A stretch of DNA of 64,000 nt. Source: Achromobacter sp. UMC71 (lineage in GTDB: Bacteria > Pseudomonadota > Gammaproteobacteria > Burkholderiales > Burkholderiaceae_B). Below the pieces are notes generated by a model, which had not been told where the DNA came from, searched no databases, and was given only the letters and a program-made list of their open reading frames with translations. Below are positions 1-8,169 of the stretch, one piece after another. The DNA lies in contig NZ_LZZT01000004.1 in NCBI RefSeq assembly GCF_014170305.1, positions 62,001 through 126,000 of the forward strand. Reading direction: 5' to 3'. Numbering within the stretch: position 1 is the stretch's first letter; each line of letters opens with the position of its first letter. A program made the position numbers and the translations under genes.

Positions 1-441
1 CCGCCCTGTGACCCGGACTCCGAATCCTCGTACCACGGCACCAGCGCCGCCATCGAATTCGCGGTCAACGGCCTAAACGTCAAACACATCGTCGTCCTCG
101 GCCACGCCTCCTGCGGCGGCATCCGCGCCTTCTTCGATGACGCCAAGCCCCTCACCAAGGGCGACTTCATCGGCAAATGGATGTCCCAGATCGCCCCCGT
201 CGCCGACGCCATCGGCCCCGGCACCGACGACCGCGCCGCCAACCTCAAGCGCCTGGAACTCGCCGTCATCGGCCACAGCCTGAACAACCTGATGACCTTC
301 CCCTCCATCCGCCGCCGCGTGGAAAAGGGCGAACTCGAACTGCACGGCACCTACTTCGGCGTCGCCACCGGCATTCTCTTCCTGCGCGACCCCGCCACCG
401 GCGATTTCCACCCCTGCCTGGAAACCGGCCTGCCCGCGTAA
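1..441 (+). CDS. Beta-class carbonic anhydrase, C-terminal 146 residues (5' end outside window)
   Basis: The reading frame is open from the first base and ends with TAA at 439-441. It catalyses reversible hydration of CO2 to bicarbonate in the cytoplasm. The visible part has GHASCGG at residues 34-40 of the fragment, with His35 and Cys38 as two of the zinc ligands of beta-carbonic anhydrases. The remaining zinc Cys and the Asp-Arg dyad would lie upstream, outside the window. The tail matches the family, including an HGTYFGVATG-type strand near the end. The first 70-80 residues are missing, so start and promoter cannot be judged. No co-transcribed gene follows. Confidence 0.9.
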   Translation, partial: PPCDPDSESSYHGTSAAIEFAVNGLNVKHIVVLGHASCGGIRAFFDDAKPLTKGDFIGKWMSQIAPVADAIGPGTDDRAANLKRLELAVIGHSLNNLMTFPSIRRRVEKGELELHGTYFGVATGILFLRDPATGDFHPCLETGLPA

Positions 442-986
442 CACCAGCGCCACCGCAGCAACACGGCGGCCCAGCCGCCCGCCACCGCAAGCGAATGCTG
501 GCGCGCACGCCCCAAGCGTGCGCGCCCACCGCCACAAGCCATCAACGCACGTCGCCCAAGCAGCCCGCAAATTCACCGAGCCGCCCGCGACGCAATGCGC
601 AACCCCCGCAAGCGCGCAGCGTCATCCCATGACGCAAGACACCGCGTAAGCCGAGCAAGGCCGCCCGCGCGGCCGGCACGAGGCGGGCCCCGCAAACTCC
701 TCCAAACCCAAACCGACCTTGGCCAAAACGCCAAGCACACCGCTCGCCCCAGAGGCCGCCAGTAAGGCACATCAGGAGCGCGCGACGGGGCAGGCGGGTG
801 AGGGCGGGGCGTGTAGATGCGCCCGAGGGAATCGGAAGGCAGGCGCCGAAGGCGACAACGACGATGACGAAGGGGCAGTCCGGAGCGAAGGCTCCGGACC
901 GCAATCGTAGCCCCGCCCTCACCCGCCTGCCCCGTCACGCGCGGCTCAAGAACCCACAACCGCCGCAAAAAAAAGCCAAGACGCCC
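442..986. other. Gene-free interval (545 bp)
   Basis: Between the carbonic anhydrase stop and the end of the GntR gene I find no ORF with protein-like composition. The short frames here are Arg/Pro/Ala-rich products of high GC. The only clear structure is the nested inverted repeat at 784-936, listed separately. The rest (442-783) shows no convincing promoter, RNA gene or terminator. Confidence 0.6.
784..936. repeat. Nested inverted repeat: 27-bp arms with an internal hairpin
   Basis: Positions 784-810 are the exact reverse complement of 910-936 (27 of 27 bases, very G/C-rich). Between the arms lies a second perfect stem, 878-885 (GTCCGGAG) with 892-899 (CTCCGGAC) and loop CGAAGG. The whole can fold as a long stem of about 150 nt with an inner hairpin. 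There is no T-run after the outer stem, so it is not a standard intrinsic terminator. It sits between the end of the plus-strand carbonic anhydrase gene and the end of the minus-strand GntR gene, so it could end transcription from both sides. It could also be one copy of a dispersed intergenic repeat; only one copy is visible in this window. Confidence 0.75.
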
Positions 987-1664
987 CTACACCCGATAGG
1001 CCTGCGCCAACCTCTCATAATTATTCTTAAGAATGATCCCGGCATAATAAACATGCTCCCGCATAAGATCCTCAGCCCGAGCCCCATCTCCCGCGATGAT
1101 GGCGCTAACGATCCGATGATGATCATCGTGCGACCGCAGGATGATCCCGTGATCCTCCCACAGGATGATCCGATCCGAGGCATAGGGAATCGCCTGCGCC
1201 TGCGTCGCAAACCGCTTCACCCAGGGGTTCCCCGCCGCCTCCAGAATCCCGTTATGCAAGGTAATGTTGACCTGCTGATAAGGCAGATGGTCCTCAGCCA
1301 GCAGCACCCCCTTGCCCAGGATCCGATCTCCTTCATCCAGGCAATTCTTGAGCACCGCCACCGCATCGTTCGACAGCCCGCGTAACGCCGCCTGCCGACA
1401 GGCCAGCCCCTCCAGCGCCGCGCGTACCTCGTAAGCCGCCACGATCTCGGCGATGTCATAGGCCCGCACCGTATAGCCGCGCTTGGGCAAGTGTTCCAGC
1501 AACCCCTCATTGCCCAGCGTCGCCAGGGCCGCCCGCACCGGCGTGCGCGACACCCCCAGCTTCTCGGCCAGCGGGATTTCCTCCAGGCGGGCGCCGGGGC
1601 TGAACTTGCCATGCAGCACCCAGTCCCGCAGCGTATCGGTAACGTGTTGAGAGAGCGTATCCAT
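987..1664 (-). CDS. GntR-family transcriptional regulator (FCD type)
   Basis: This 225-residue protein is a predicted DNA-binding repressor in the FadR/FCD branch of GntR. The N-terminal winged helix-turn-helix covers about residues 5-70 (EKLGVSRTPVRAAL, then GLLEHLPKRGYTVR). The C-terminal helical FCD ligand domain covers about 75-215, with the acidic and His residues typical of metal/carboxylate-binding FCD domains. It is divergent from the SDR/Liv operon starting at 1870. The 205-bp intergenic region carries two TGTATACA sites, one next to each start, so it most likely regulates itself and that operon. The inducer is probably the imported carboxylate or a catabolite (inference). Confidence 0.9.
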   Translation of the reverse strand: MDTLSQHVTDTLRDWVLHGKFSPGARLEEIPLAEKLGVSRTPVRAALATLGNEGLLEHLPKRGYTVRAYDIAEIVAAYEVRAALEGLACRQAALRGLSNDAVAVLKNCLDEGDRILGKGVLLAEDHLPYQQVNITLHNGILEAAGNPWVKRFATQAQAIPYASDRIILWEDHGIILRSHDDHHRIVSAIIAGDGARAEDLMREHVYYAGIILKNNYERLAQAYRV

Positions 1665-1670
1665 GCCCGC

Positions 1671-1682
1671 ATTGTATACATG
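1671..1682. promoter_or_regulatory. Candidate GntR operator O1 (TGTATACA, 1673-1680)
   Basis: A perfect 8-bp palindrome TGTATACA lies 9 bp upstream of the GntR start codon (minus strand). A degenerate repeat, GAATACATAC, follows at about 1685. The same palindrome recurs at 1792-1799 near the divergent operon. Short TNGTATACNA-like palindromes are common operators of FCD-type GntR regulators; binding here is inferred. Confidence 0.6.
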
Positions 1683-1790
1683 AAGAATACATACGACAGG
1701 GCCAGCACCCTGCCCGCTAGGGATCTCCCCTATGATCGACCTCTAGCGAACAGCTTATCTAGGGAAACCCCCTATACCTGGGCAACCTTC

Positions 1791-1800
1791 ATGTATACAT
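1791..1800. promoter_or_regulatory. Candidate GntR operator O2 (ATGTATACAT)
   Basis: A perfect 10-bp palindrome ATGTATACAT lies about 70 bp upstream of the SDR start at 1870 and shares its core with O1. Two identical cores about 119 bp apart in a divergent promoter fit one regulator controlling both directions, perhaps with looping. Confidence 0.6.
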
Positions 1801-1869
1801 AATCGCAAAAAATTCAGACAGGCAGGCGCACTCCCCAAGGCGAGGCGAACCTGCTCAACAGGAGACAGC

Positions 1870-2661
1870 ATGTCCAATGTATCCACGCCGGCCGCGGGCC
1901 CGGCCCCGCGTCTTGCGCTCGTCACCGGCGGCGGCGGAGGTATCGGCGCCACCATCTGCCAGGAACTGGCGCGCGCCGGCTACCGGGTCATCGTGTCCGA
2001 CGTGGACGCCCAGCGCGCCCGCCGCGTGGCCGATGAGCTGGGCGCGCCGCACGCCGCCCACGCCTTCGACGTCAGCGACGAAAACGCCGTGGAAACCGCC
2101 TTCGACCAGATCGAACAGGCCCATGGCCCTATCGCCGTGCTCGTCAGCGCCGCCGGCCTGCTGCTGTTCCAGGACAACGGCGAACGCCCGCTCATCAAGG
2201 ACACCACGCTCGACATCTGGGAACGCAGCTTCGCCGTCAATGCGCGCGGCGTGTTCCTGTGCGGCCGCGCCTACCTGCGCCGGCGCGAAGCCGCTCCGCT
2301 CACGCATGGCCGCATCGTCACCTTCACCTCGGTCGCCGCGCAATTGGGCGGCTACCGCTCCAGCGCCTCGTACATCGCCGCCAAATCCGCCGTGCTCGGC
2401 CTGACCAAGGCCATGGCGCGCGAATCCGCGCATCTGGGCGTCACCGTCAACGGCATCGCGCCCGGCCTGATCGATACCGACATGCTACGCAGCACCGTCA
2501 CCAGCAGCGGCGCCCTGGCCGCCGCGGCGCAAGCCATTCCGCTGGGCCGCATCGGCACCGTCGACGACGTGGCCGCGGCCGTGCGCTTCCTGGCCTCGGA
2601 AGAGGCCGGCTACATCACCGGGAGCGTCATCGACGTGAACGGCGGCTACCGCATGCAGTGA
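1870..2661 (+). CDS. Short-chain dehydrogenase/reductase (SDR), operon gene 1
   Basis: This 263-residue classical SDR is an NAD(P)-dependent alcohol/ketone oxidoreductase. The cofactor glycine motif TGGGGGIG is near residues 19-26. The usual NNAG is replaced by VSAAG. The catalytic Ser lies in FTSVAA, and YIAAK supplies the Tyr-x3-Lys pair. The C-terminal GSVIDVNGGY closes the family pattern. A GGAGA ribosome site precedes the ATG by a few bases. It is the first gene of the operon facing the GntR gene. With the two SDRs at 7409 and 8170 it may oxidise hydroxyl groups of the imported substrate, but the substrate is unknown. Confidence 0.9.
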   Translation: MSNVSTPAAGPAPRLALVTGGGGGIGATICQELARAGYRVIVSDVDAQRARRVADELGAPHAAHAFDVSDENAVETAFDQIEQAHGPIAVLVSAAGLLLFQDNGERPLIKDTTLDIWERSFAVNARGVFLCGRAYLRRREAAPLTHGRIVTFTSVAAQLGGYRSSASYIAAKSAVLGLTKAMARESAHLGVTVNGIAPGLIDTDMLRSTVTSSGALAAAAQAIPLGRIGTVDDVAAAVRFLASEEAGYITGSVIDVNGGYRMQ

Positions 2662-2739
2662 ACCCAATCCGGCGGCCTGGCCGCCACGCAGCAACGCGCC
2701 ATTCATAAAGGCGCGCACTCATAAAACGGGAGACAAACC

Positions 2740-3951
2740 ATGATTCATCCTCGCCGCTACGCGGCCGCCGCGCTATGCGCCCTGGCGCTGGGCGCCTCGG
2801 CCCAGGCCCAGCAGGAACCCGGCATCACCGACAAGACCATCAAGATCGGCCTGTTCGCGCCCCTGTCGGGCAGCGGCATGGCCTATGGCTTTGACGTGCT
2901 GAACGCCGCCAAGATGTGGTACGCCAAGGTCAACAAGGAAGGCGGCATCAACGGCCGCCAGATCGAACTGGTGATCGAGGACGACCGCTGCAACGCCAAC
3001 GACCTGGTCGCGGCGGTGAAGAAGCTGACCGAGCAGGACAAGGTCTTCCTGCTGAACGGCGGCTCGTGCTCGGCCGCGGTGGTGGCCGCCCGCGAATACG
3101 TCGAACGCGAAAAAATGCCGCTGGTCATGCTGAACGCCTCCGGCGACGGCGCGCTGTATCCGCCGTCCAAGTACATCTACGGCGCCTTCTCGATCTCGCA
3201 GCACGCCGTGGGCGGATCGATGGTGCAGTTCGCGGCCGAACACCTGAAGGCCAGGAAGATCGGCTACATCAACCATGACGACGCCTACGGCGGCTGGAAC
3301 CTGGAAGCCGCGCAGGCCCAGGCCAAGCACCTGGACGGACTGAGCCTGCAGGTGCAGTCGGTCAATCCCAACATCACCGATGTCACCGCGCCGATGCTCA
3401 AGATCCGCGCCGCCAATCCGGACGTGCTGCTCTTGACCACCTATGCCCGCCCCGCCGCGCTCATCATCAAGAAGGCGCAGGAACTGGGCTGGAACAAGCC
3501 CATCGTGCTGGCCGTGAACGGCACCGCCGACCTCAAGCAGCTGGTCGAGAACGTCGGCAACAAGGACGCCTTCAAGAACGTCTACATCCAGGAAGTGCTG
3601 GCCGACATGCCCGGCGGTCCCAAGCTGACCTGGGTCTACGACATGTACAAGCAGGCCTACCCCGACCTGGCCGCCAAGCCCGGCCATCCGCAGACCTACA
3701 TGCCCTATGGCCTGCCGCCCGCCATGGCGGTGGTCAACGCGCTCAAGGCCGCCGGCCCCCAGCCCACCCGTGAAAAGGTGCTGGCGGCGCTGGAAACGAT
3801 GAAGTTCGACTCCGGCGTCATGGCCGGCCCGATCGAATTCGGGCCCAACGACCGCGCCGCGCAGGAGTCGGCCATCTACATCAAGTTCGACGGCACCAAC
3901 ATGTCGCTGGTGCCTGGCGCCTTCAAGAGCGTCTGGCAGTACCAGCCGTAA
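2740..3951 (+). CDS. ABC transporter periplasmic solute-binding protein (LivK/peripla_BP_6 type)
   Basis: This 403-residue protein has a signal peptide (basic RR then an Ala/Leu-rich core, cleavage likely after AQA near residue 24). A type I periplasmic binding fold follows. KIGLFAPLSGSGMAYG opens the mature part, as in branched-chain amino acid and aromatic acid binding proteins. It should deliver the substrate to the LivHMGF membrane complex encoded directly downstream. Binding proteins of this class in catabolic operons often bind aromatic or cyclic carboxylates rather than leucine, so the specificity is open. RBS: GGGAGA upstream of the ATG. Confidence 0.9.
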   Translation: MIHPRRYAAAALCALALGASAQAQQEPGITDKTIKIGLFAPLSGSGMAYGFDVLNAAKMWYAKVNKEGGINGRQIELVIEDDRCNANDLVAAVKKLTEQDKVFLLNGGSCSAAVVAAREYVEREKMPLVMLNASGDGALYPPSKYIYGAFSISQHAVGGSMVQFAAEHLKARKIGYINHDDAYGGWNLEAAQAQAKHLDGLSLQVQSVNPNITDVTAPMLKIRAANPDVLLLTTYARPAALIIKKAQELGWNKPIVLAVNGTADLKQLVENVGNKDAFKNVYIQEVLADMPGGPKLTWVYDMYKQAYPDLAAKPGHPQTYMPYGLPPAMAVVNALKAAGPQPTREKVLAALETMKFDSGVMAGPIEFGPNDRAAQESAIYIKFDGTNMSLVPGAFKSVWQYQP

Positions 3952-4023
3952 ACCTGCCGTCATCACGGCCACAGGCCAGGTCCGCGCCGCGGCGCAGCGC
4001 CGCGCGGACCGCCGGAGACCATC

Positions 4024-4926
4024 ATGAGCTTTGCCGATTTTTGGTTGTTCCTGCAGCAAGGGGTGCTGTCAGGATTGGTGACGGGCAGCGTGTACGCGCT
4101 GCTGGCCGTCGCCGTCGTCATCATCTTCAAGACCACCGACGTGCCCAATTTCGCGCAAGGCGAAATCTTCATGGTCGGCGGCTACATCGCCCTGTTCCTG
4201 ACCCTGGTCATGGGCTGGCCCTATCTGATCGTCATTCCCGTGACGCTGGCGGTGGTGGCCGTGGTGTCGGGCCTGTTCCAGCGGGTGGTGATGGAACGCG
4301 TCATCGCCTCCAAGGGCGTGGGCGTGCAGATGGTGATCGCCACGCTGGGCCTGGCGTACGCGCTCAAGGGCCTGGTGCGCCAGACCGGGCTGGGCGACAC
4401 GCCGCGTTCGCTGCCGCCGCTAGCCCCCACCGACGCCATCATCATCGGCGACGCGGTGCTGACCCAGCTGGACCTGGTGATCTTCGCGGTGGCGGTGGGC
4501 GTGATGCTGCTGCTGTACGTCATGTTCACCTATACCCGCGTGGGCAAGGCCATGCGCGCCGTCGGCATGAACCCCAAGGCCGCGCGCCTGGCAGGCGTGA
4601 ACCTGACGCGCATCCGCATGATGGTCTGGGCGCTGTCGGGCCTGATCTCGGCCGTGGCGGCCCTTCTCATCACGCCCAAGATCCTGATCACGCCCGACAT
4701 CGGCCACATCGCCATCCTGGCCTACGCGGCCGCCATCGTCGGCGGCATCACCAGCCTGCCCGGCGCCGTGATCGGCGGTTTCGTGATCGGCGTGGCCGAG
4801 AACCTGGTGGGCCTGTTCATTTCGACCAACGCCATCGTCGTGGCGCCCTTTGTCGCCATCATGGTGGTGCTGCTGCTGCGTCCGCAAGGTCTCCTGGGCG
4901 GCAAACTGCAGGTGAAGAAAGTATGA
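4024..4926 (+). CDS. livH: ABC transporter inner-membrane permease, LivH type
   Basis: This 300-residue hydrophobic protein has about eight membrane segments and matches the LivH permease family. Visible landmarks are SVYALLAVAVVIIFKTTDVPNFAQGE near the start, the coupling segment GKAMRAVGMNPKAARLAGVN (about 174-194), and a closing LLRPQGLLGGK. It forms the channel with LivM. It ends in the ATGA overlap (4923-4926) with livM, which implies translational coupling. The symbol refers to family, not to proven branched-chain amino acid transport. Confidence 0.92.
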   Translation: MSFADFWLFLQQGVLSGLVTGSVYALLAVAVVIIFKTTDVPNFAQGEIFMVGGYIALFLTLVMGWPYLIVIPVTLAVVAVVSGLFQRVVMERVIASKGVGVQMVIATLGLAYALKGLVRQTGLGDTPRSLPPLAPTDAIIIGDAVLTQLDLVIFAVAVGVMLLLYVMFTYTRVGKAMRAVGMNPKAARLAGVNLTRIRMMVWALSGLISAVAALLITPKILITPDIGHIAILAYAAAIVGGITSLPGAVIGGFVIGVAENLVGLFISTNAIVVAPFVAIMVVLLLRPQGLLGGKLQVKKV

Positions 4927-5924
4927 AATCCAAGCTCGATCCCGCGTTGCTGGCCCTGATGGCCGTGGCGCTCGTGGCCCTGCCGTTCGTGGCCAGCGGC
5001 TATGTCATCTACGTCGTGAACCTGCTGATGGTGTTCGTGGTCCTGGCGCTGGGCCTGCATCTGGTCATCGGCGAAACGGGGCAATTCGCACTGTCCCATG
5101 CCGCGTTCTACGGCGTGGGCATCTACACCGCCGGCCTCATCAACAACCTGTGGCACCCGCCTTTCTTCGTGTCCATCGTGGCCGGCGGCCTGCTGGCCGC
5201 CGCGCTGGGCTACCTCATCGGCGCGCTGGCGCTGCGCATGCGCGACATCTACCTGGCGCTGTCCACCTTTGCCTTCGGCGAGGCGATGCAGTGGGTATTC
5301 CTGAACTGGCAGTCGGTCACCAACGGCTCGAACGGCTTCCGGATCTCGCCCGCTTCGCTGTTTGGCTACGAGCTGGTGTCCGACATCAAGGCCTATCCCT
5401 TTGTCGTGGCGATCGCCGCGTTGCTGCTGTGGACCACCATTGCCCTGTCGCGCTCGCAATTGGGTTCGGCCTTCCGCGCCGTGCGTGAAAGCGACGTGGC
5501 GGCCCAGGCCATGGGGGTCAACGTCAACGCCATCAAGCGCACCGCCTTCACCTTGTCGGCAGCGTACGCCGGCATTGCCGGCGGCATGTACACCACCTTC
5601 GCCTCGTTCATCCATCCGGAAAGCCTGGGTTTTCAGACCACCATCCTGATCCTGACCATGGTGGTGGTGGGCGGCATCGGTTCGGTGCGAGGCGCCATCG
5701 CCGGCGCGCTGGGTTTCGGCCTGATCTCGGAACTGCTGCGCCAAGCGTTGTCGTTCCAGGAAATTATCTATGGCGTGATCCTGATGGGCTTCATGATGTT
5801 CGCGCCCAAGGGCCTGTTCGCCAGCCGCGACGTCCGCCGCCGCGCGCCGCCGCCGGCTACGCCGCTACCCGCGCGCACCGCTGCCGGCGCCGCCGCCAAG
5901 CCTACCCAAAGGAGCGCGGCATGA
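4923..5924 (+). CDS. livM: ABC transporter inner-membrane permease, LivM type
   Basis: This is a 333-residue membrane protein of the LivM family. The ATG at 4923 overlaps the livH stop by 4 bp. Landmarks are GLHLVIGETGQFALSHAAFYGVG, the coupling loop FRAVRESDVAAQAMGVNV, and MVVVGGIGSVRGAIAGA in the last third. The frame is open far upstream, but codon use and homology start only at this ATG. The last 35 residues are Ala/Pro/Arg-rich and probably cytoplasmic. It ends in ATGA overlap with livG (5921-5924). Confidence 0.92.
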   Translation: MKSKLDPALLALMAVALVALPFVASGYVIYVVNLLMVFVVLALGLHLVIGETGQFALSHAAFYGVGIYTAGLINNLWHPPFFVSIVAGGLLAAALGYLIGALALRMRDIYLALSTFAFGEAMQWVFLNWQSVTNGSNGFRISPASLFGYELVSDIKAYPFVVAIAALLLWTTIALSRSQLGSAFRAVRESDVAAQAMGVNVNAIKRTAFTLSAAYAGIAGGMYTTFASFIHPESLGFQTTILILTMVVVGGIGSVRGAIAGALGFGLISELLRQALSFQEIIYGVILMGFMMFAPKGLFASRDVRRRAPPPATPLPARTAAGAAAKPTQRSAA

Positions 5925-6685
5925 GCGCCCAGCCTTATCTCGACGTCCAGGGCCTGACGGTGAAATTCGGCGGCCTGACCGCCATTAACGGCCTGTCCAT
6001 GCAGGTCGAGCGCGGCCGCATTCACGCGCTGATCGGCCCCAACGGCGCAGGCAAGTCCACCACATTCAACTGCGTCTCGCGCTACTACCGGCCCACCCAG
6101 GGCCGCATCGTGTTCGACGGCGTGGACGTCACCACCAAGAAGCCGCACGAAATGGCCGCGTTGGGCGTGGCCCGGACGTTCCAGAACCTGGAGCTGTTCA
6201 GCGCCCTGACCGTGCGTGAAAACGCGCTGTTGGGCACCTATGCGCACGGCGCCTCGACGGCCGCGCGCCTGCTGCGCCCCGCCCGCGCCGAGGCCCGCGA
6301 ACGTGTCGAGCACCTGCTCGAACGCGTGGGCCTGGCCGACCATCTGGACACGCCCGCGTGCAGCCTGGACTTCGGCCGCCAGAAGATGCTGGAACTGGCG
6401 CGGGCGCTGGCCATCTCGCCCAAGCTGCTGCTCCTGGACGAGCCGGCGGCGGGCTTGCGCAACCGTGAAATCGAAACGCTGGACCGCATCCTCACCGAGC
6501 TGTGCGAACGAGACGGCATCACGGTGCTGCTGGTCGAGCACGTGATGCAGCTGGTGATGTCGATCTCGCATCGCATCACGGTCATGTCGTTCGGCGAGAA
6601 GATCGCTGAAGGCACTCCCGCGCAGGTGCGCAGCAATCCCCGCGTCATTGAAGCCTATCTGGGCAAGGGAGCCGCCGGTGGCTGA
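5921..6685 (+). CDS. livG: ABC transporter ATPase, LivG type
   Basis: This 254-residue cytoplasmic ATPase energises the importer. The Walker A motif GPNGAGKST is near residues 40-48, a Q-loop lies in RTFQNLEL, and Walker B is LLLLDEPAAGL. The signature motif is degenerate: SLDFGRQKMLELARAL replaces the usual LSxGQ, as in many LivG proteins that read LxYGxQR. The switch His is in LLVEHVM. It partners with LivF, whose GTG start lies inside its final codons. Confidence 0.93.
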   Translation: MSAQPYLDVQGLTVKFGGLTAINGLSMQVERGRIHALIGPNGAGKSTTFNCVSRYYRPTQGRIVFDGVDVTTKKPHEMAALGVARTFQNLELFSALTVRENALLGTYAHGASTAARLLRPARAEARERVEHLLERVGLADHLDTPACSLDFGRQKMLELARALAISPKLLLLDEPAAGLRNREIETLDRILTELCERDGITVLLVEHVMQLVMSISHRITVMSFGEKIAEGTPAQVRSNPRVIEAYLGKGAAGG

Positions 6686-7397
6686 TTATCTGCTTGAAGT
6701 CGAGTCGGTCAGCGCCGCCTATGGCAATATCCGCGCCCTGCAGGACGTGTCGTTGAAGGTGCCGCAAGGCGCCATCGTCGCGCTGCTGGGCGCCAACGGC
6801 GCGGGCAAGTCCACCACGCTGAACGTGATTTCGCGGCTGGTGTCGCCCACCGCCGGCAGCGTACGTTTTGACGGCGAGCCGATACACCGCCAGTCCGCCG
6901 ACGCCATCGTCGGCCGCGGCATCGTGCAGGTGCCCGAAGGCCGCGAGATCTTCCGCGACATGAGCGTGCGCGAAAACCTGGAAATGGGCGCCTATCTGCG
7001 CCGCGACCGCAGCGAGGTCAAGCAGGACCTGGACAGGGTCTGCGACACCTTTCCGCGGCTGCGCGAGCGCTTCGAACAGAAAGCCGCCACGCTGTCCGGC
7101 GGCGAGCAGCAGATGCTGGCCACCGGCCGCGCCATGATGGCGCGGCCTCGCATGATCCTGCTGGACGAACCGTCCATGGGGCTGTCGCCGCTGGTGGTGG
7201 AGCAGATCTTCGACATCGTGCTGCGCCTGAACCGCGAGCAAGGCATCACCATCTTGCTGGTCGAGCAGAACGTGAAGCTGGCGCTGTCGGTGTCCAGCTA
7301 TGCCTACATCCTGGAAAACGGCGAGATCGCGCTGGAAGGCGCGTCGCAAGCGTTGGCCAGCGATGAAGCCGTGCAACGCGCCTACCTGGGCGCCTAG
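6678..7397 (+). CDS. livF: ABC transporter ATPase, LivF type
   Basis: This 239-residue ATPase has Walker A GANGAGKST, signature LSGGEQQMLATGRAMM and Walker B MILLDEPSMGLSP, as in LivF. I chose the GTG at 6678 because AAGGGAG sits 5 bases upstream, the overlap with livG is a short 8 bp, and the length fits the family (about 235-240). An ATG at 6648 would add ten residues with no homology. It completes the five-component importer. Confidence 0.9.
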   Translation: MADYLLEVESVSAAYGNIRALQDVSLKVPQGAIVALLGANGAGKSTTLNVISRLVSPTAGSVRFDGEPIHRQSADAIVGRGIVQVPEGREIFRDMSVRENLEMGAYLRRDRSEVKQDLDRVCDTFPRLRERFEQKAATLSGGEQQMLATGRAMMARPRMILLDEPSMGLSPLVVEQIFDIVLRLNREQGITILLVEQNVKLALSVSSYAYILENGEIALEGASQALASDEAVQRAYLGA

Positions 7398-7408
7398 GGG
7401 ATTTCGCC

Positions 7409-8161
7409 ATGACCATGATGCAAGACAAACGAGTCCTCGTCACCGGCGCCGGCCGCGGCCTGGGCGCCACGATTGCACAAGGCTTCGCCAGGCAAGGCGC
7501 CACGGTGATCGTGGCCGACCTGGACCCGGCGCTGGCCCGTGCCAGCGCGCAAGCCATCGCGGCCGATGGCAGCCGCGCCTTCGACGCTGCGCTGGACGTG
7601 ACCGACGCTGCCGCGGTGCGCGCCTTCGCCGCAGAATCCGCCAGCCGCCACGGCAATATCGACGTGCTGGTCAACAACGCCGGCATCTCGGCGCGCGCGC
7701 CGTTCGACGATCCGCAAACGCCGCAGATCTGGGACCGCGTGATGAGCGTGAACCTGCAAGGCACCTTCAACGTCACGCACGCTTTCGTCGACCAGCTCAA
7801 GGCCACGCGCGGCGCCATCGTCAACCTGTGCTCCATCGTCGCCTACGGCTGCGGCATCTCCACGGCGGGCTACGTGGTGTCCAAGGGCGGCGTGCGCTCG
7901 TTCACCGAGGTGCTGGCGCGCGACCTGGCGCCGCACGGCGTACGCGTGAACGCGGTCGCGCCCGGACTGATGGAAACGGAAATGACGGCCGGCCAGCGCT
8001 CCCAGGCCAACGGCACCGATTGGTACATGCGCCGCGCCCCGATGGCGCGGGCCGGGCGCGCCGACGAAATCGTCGGACCCGTGCTGTTCCTGGCGTCCGA
8101 CATGGCCAGCTATGTGAACGGCGTGGTGCTGCCTGTGGACGGCGGCTACCTGGCCGTATAG
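7409..8161 (+). CDS. Short-chain dehydrogenase/reductase (SDR), operon gene 7
   Basis: This 250-residue classical SDR has cofactor motif TGAGRGLG (about 12-19), the structural motif NNAG in VLVNNAGIS, and YVVSK as the catalytic Tyr-x3-Lys. Its C-terminal NGVVLPVDGGYLAV is typical. It begins 11 bp after livF and ends 8 bp before the next SDR, so it is co-transcribed. Substrate unknown; oxidation of a secondary alcohol on the imported compound is the likely chemistry. Confidence 0.9.
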   Translation: MTMMQDKRVLVTGAGRGLGATIAQGFARQGATVIVADLDPALARASAQAIAADGSRAFDAALDVTDAAAVRAFAAESASRHGNIDVLVNNAGISARAPFDDPQTPQIWDRVMSVNLQGTFNVTHAFVDQLKATRGAIVNLCSIVAYGCGISTAGYVVSKGGVRSFTEVLARDLAPHGVRVNAVAPGLMETEMTAGQRSQANGTDWYMRRAPMARAGRADEIVGPVLFLASDMASYVNGVVLPVDGGYLAV

Positions 8162-8169
8162 GAATCGAC

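Noticed and set aside
2773-4059. Long minus-strand ORF antisense to the LivK-type gene
   Set aside because: Composition (Gly/His/Val/Asp-rich, no domains) is that of a codon-complement shadow of a GC-rich gene; the plus-strand gene has clear signal peptide and family motifs.
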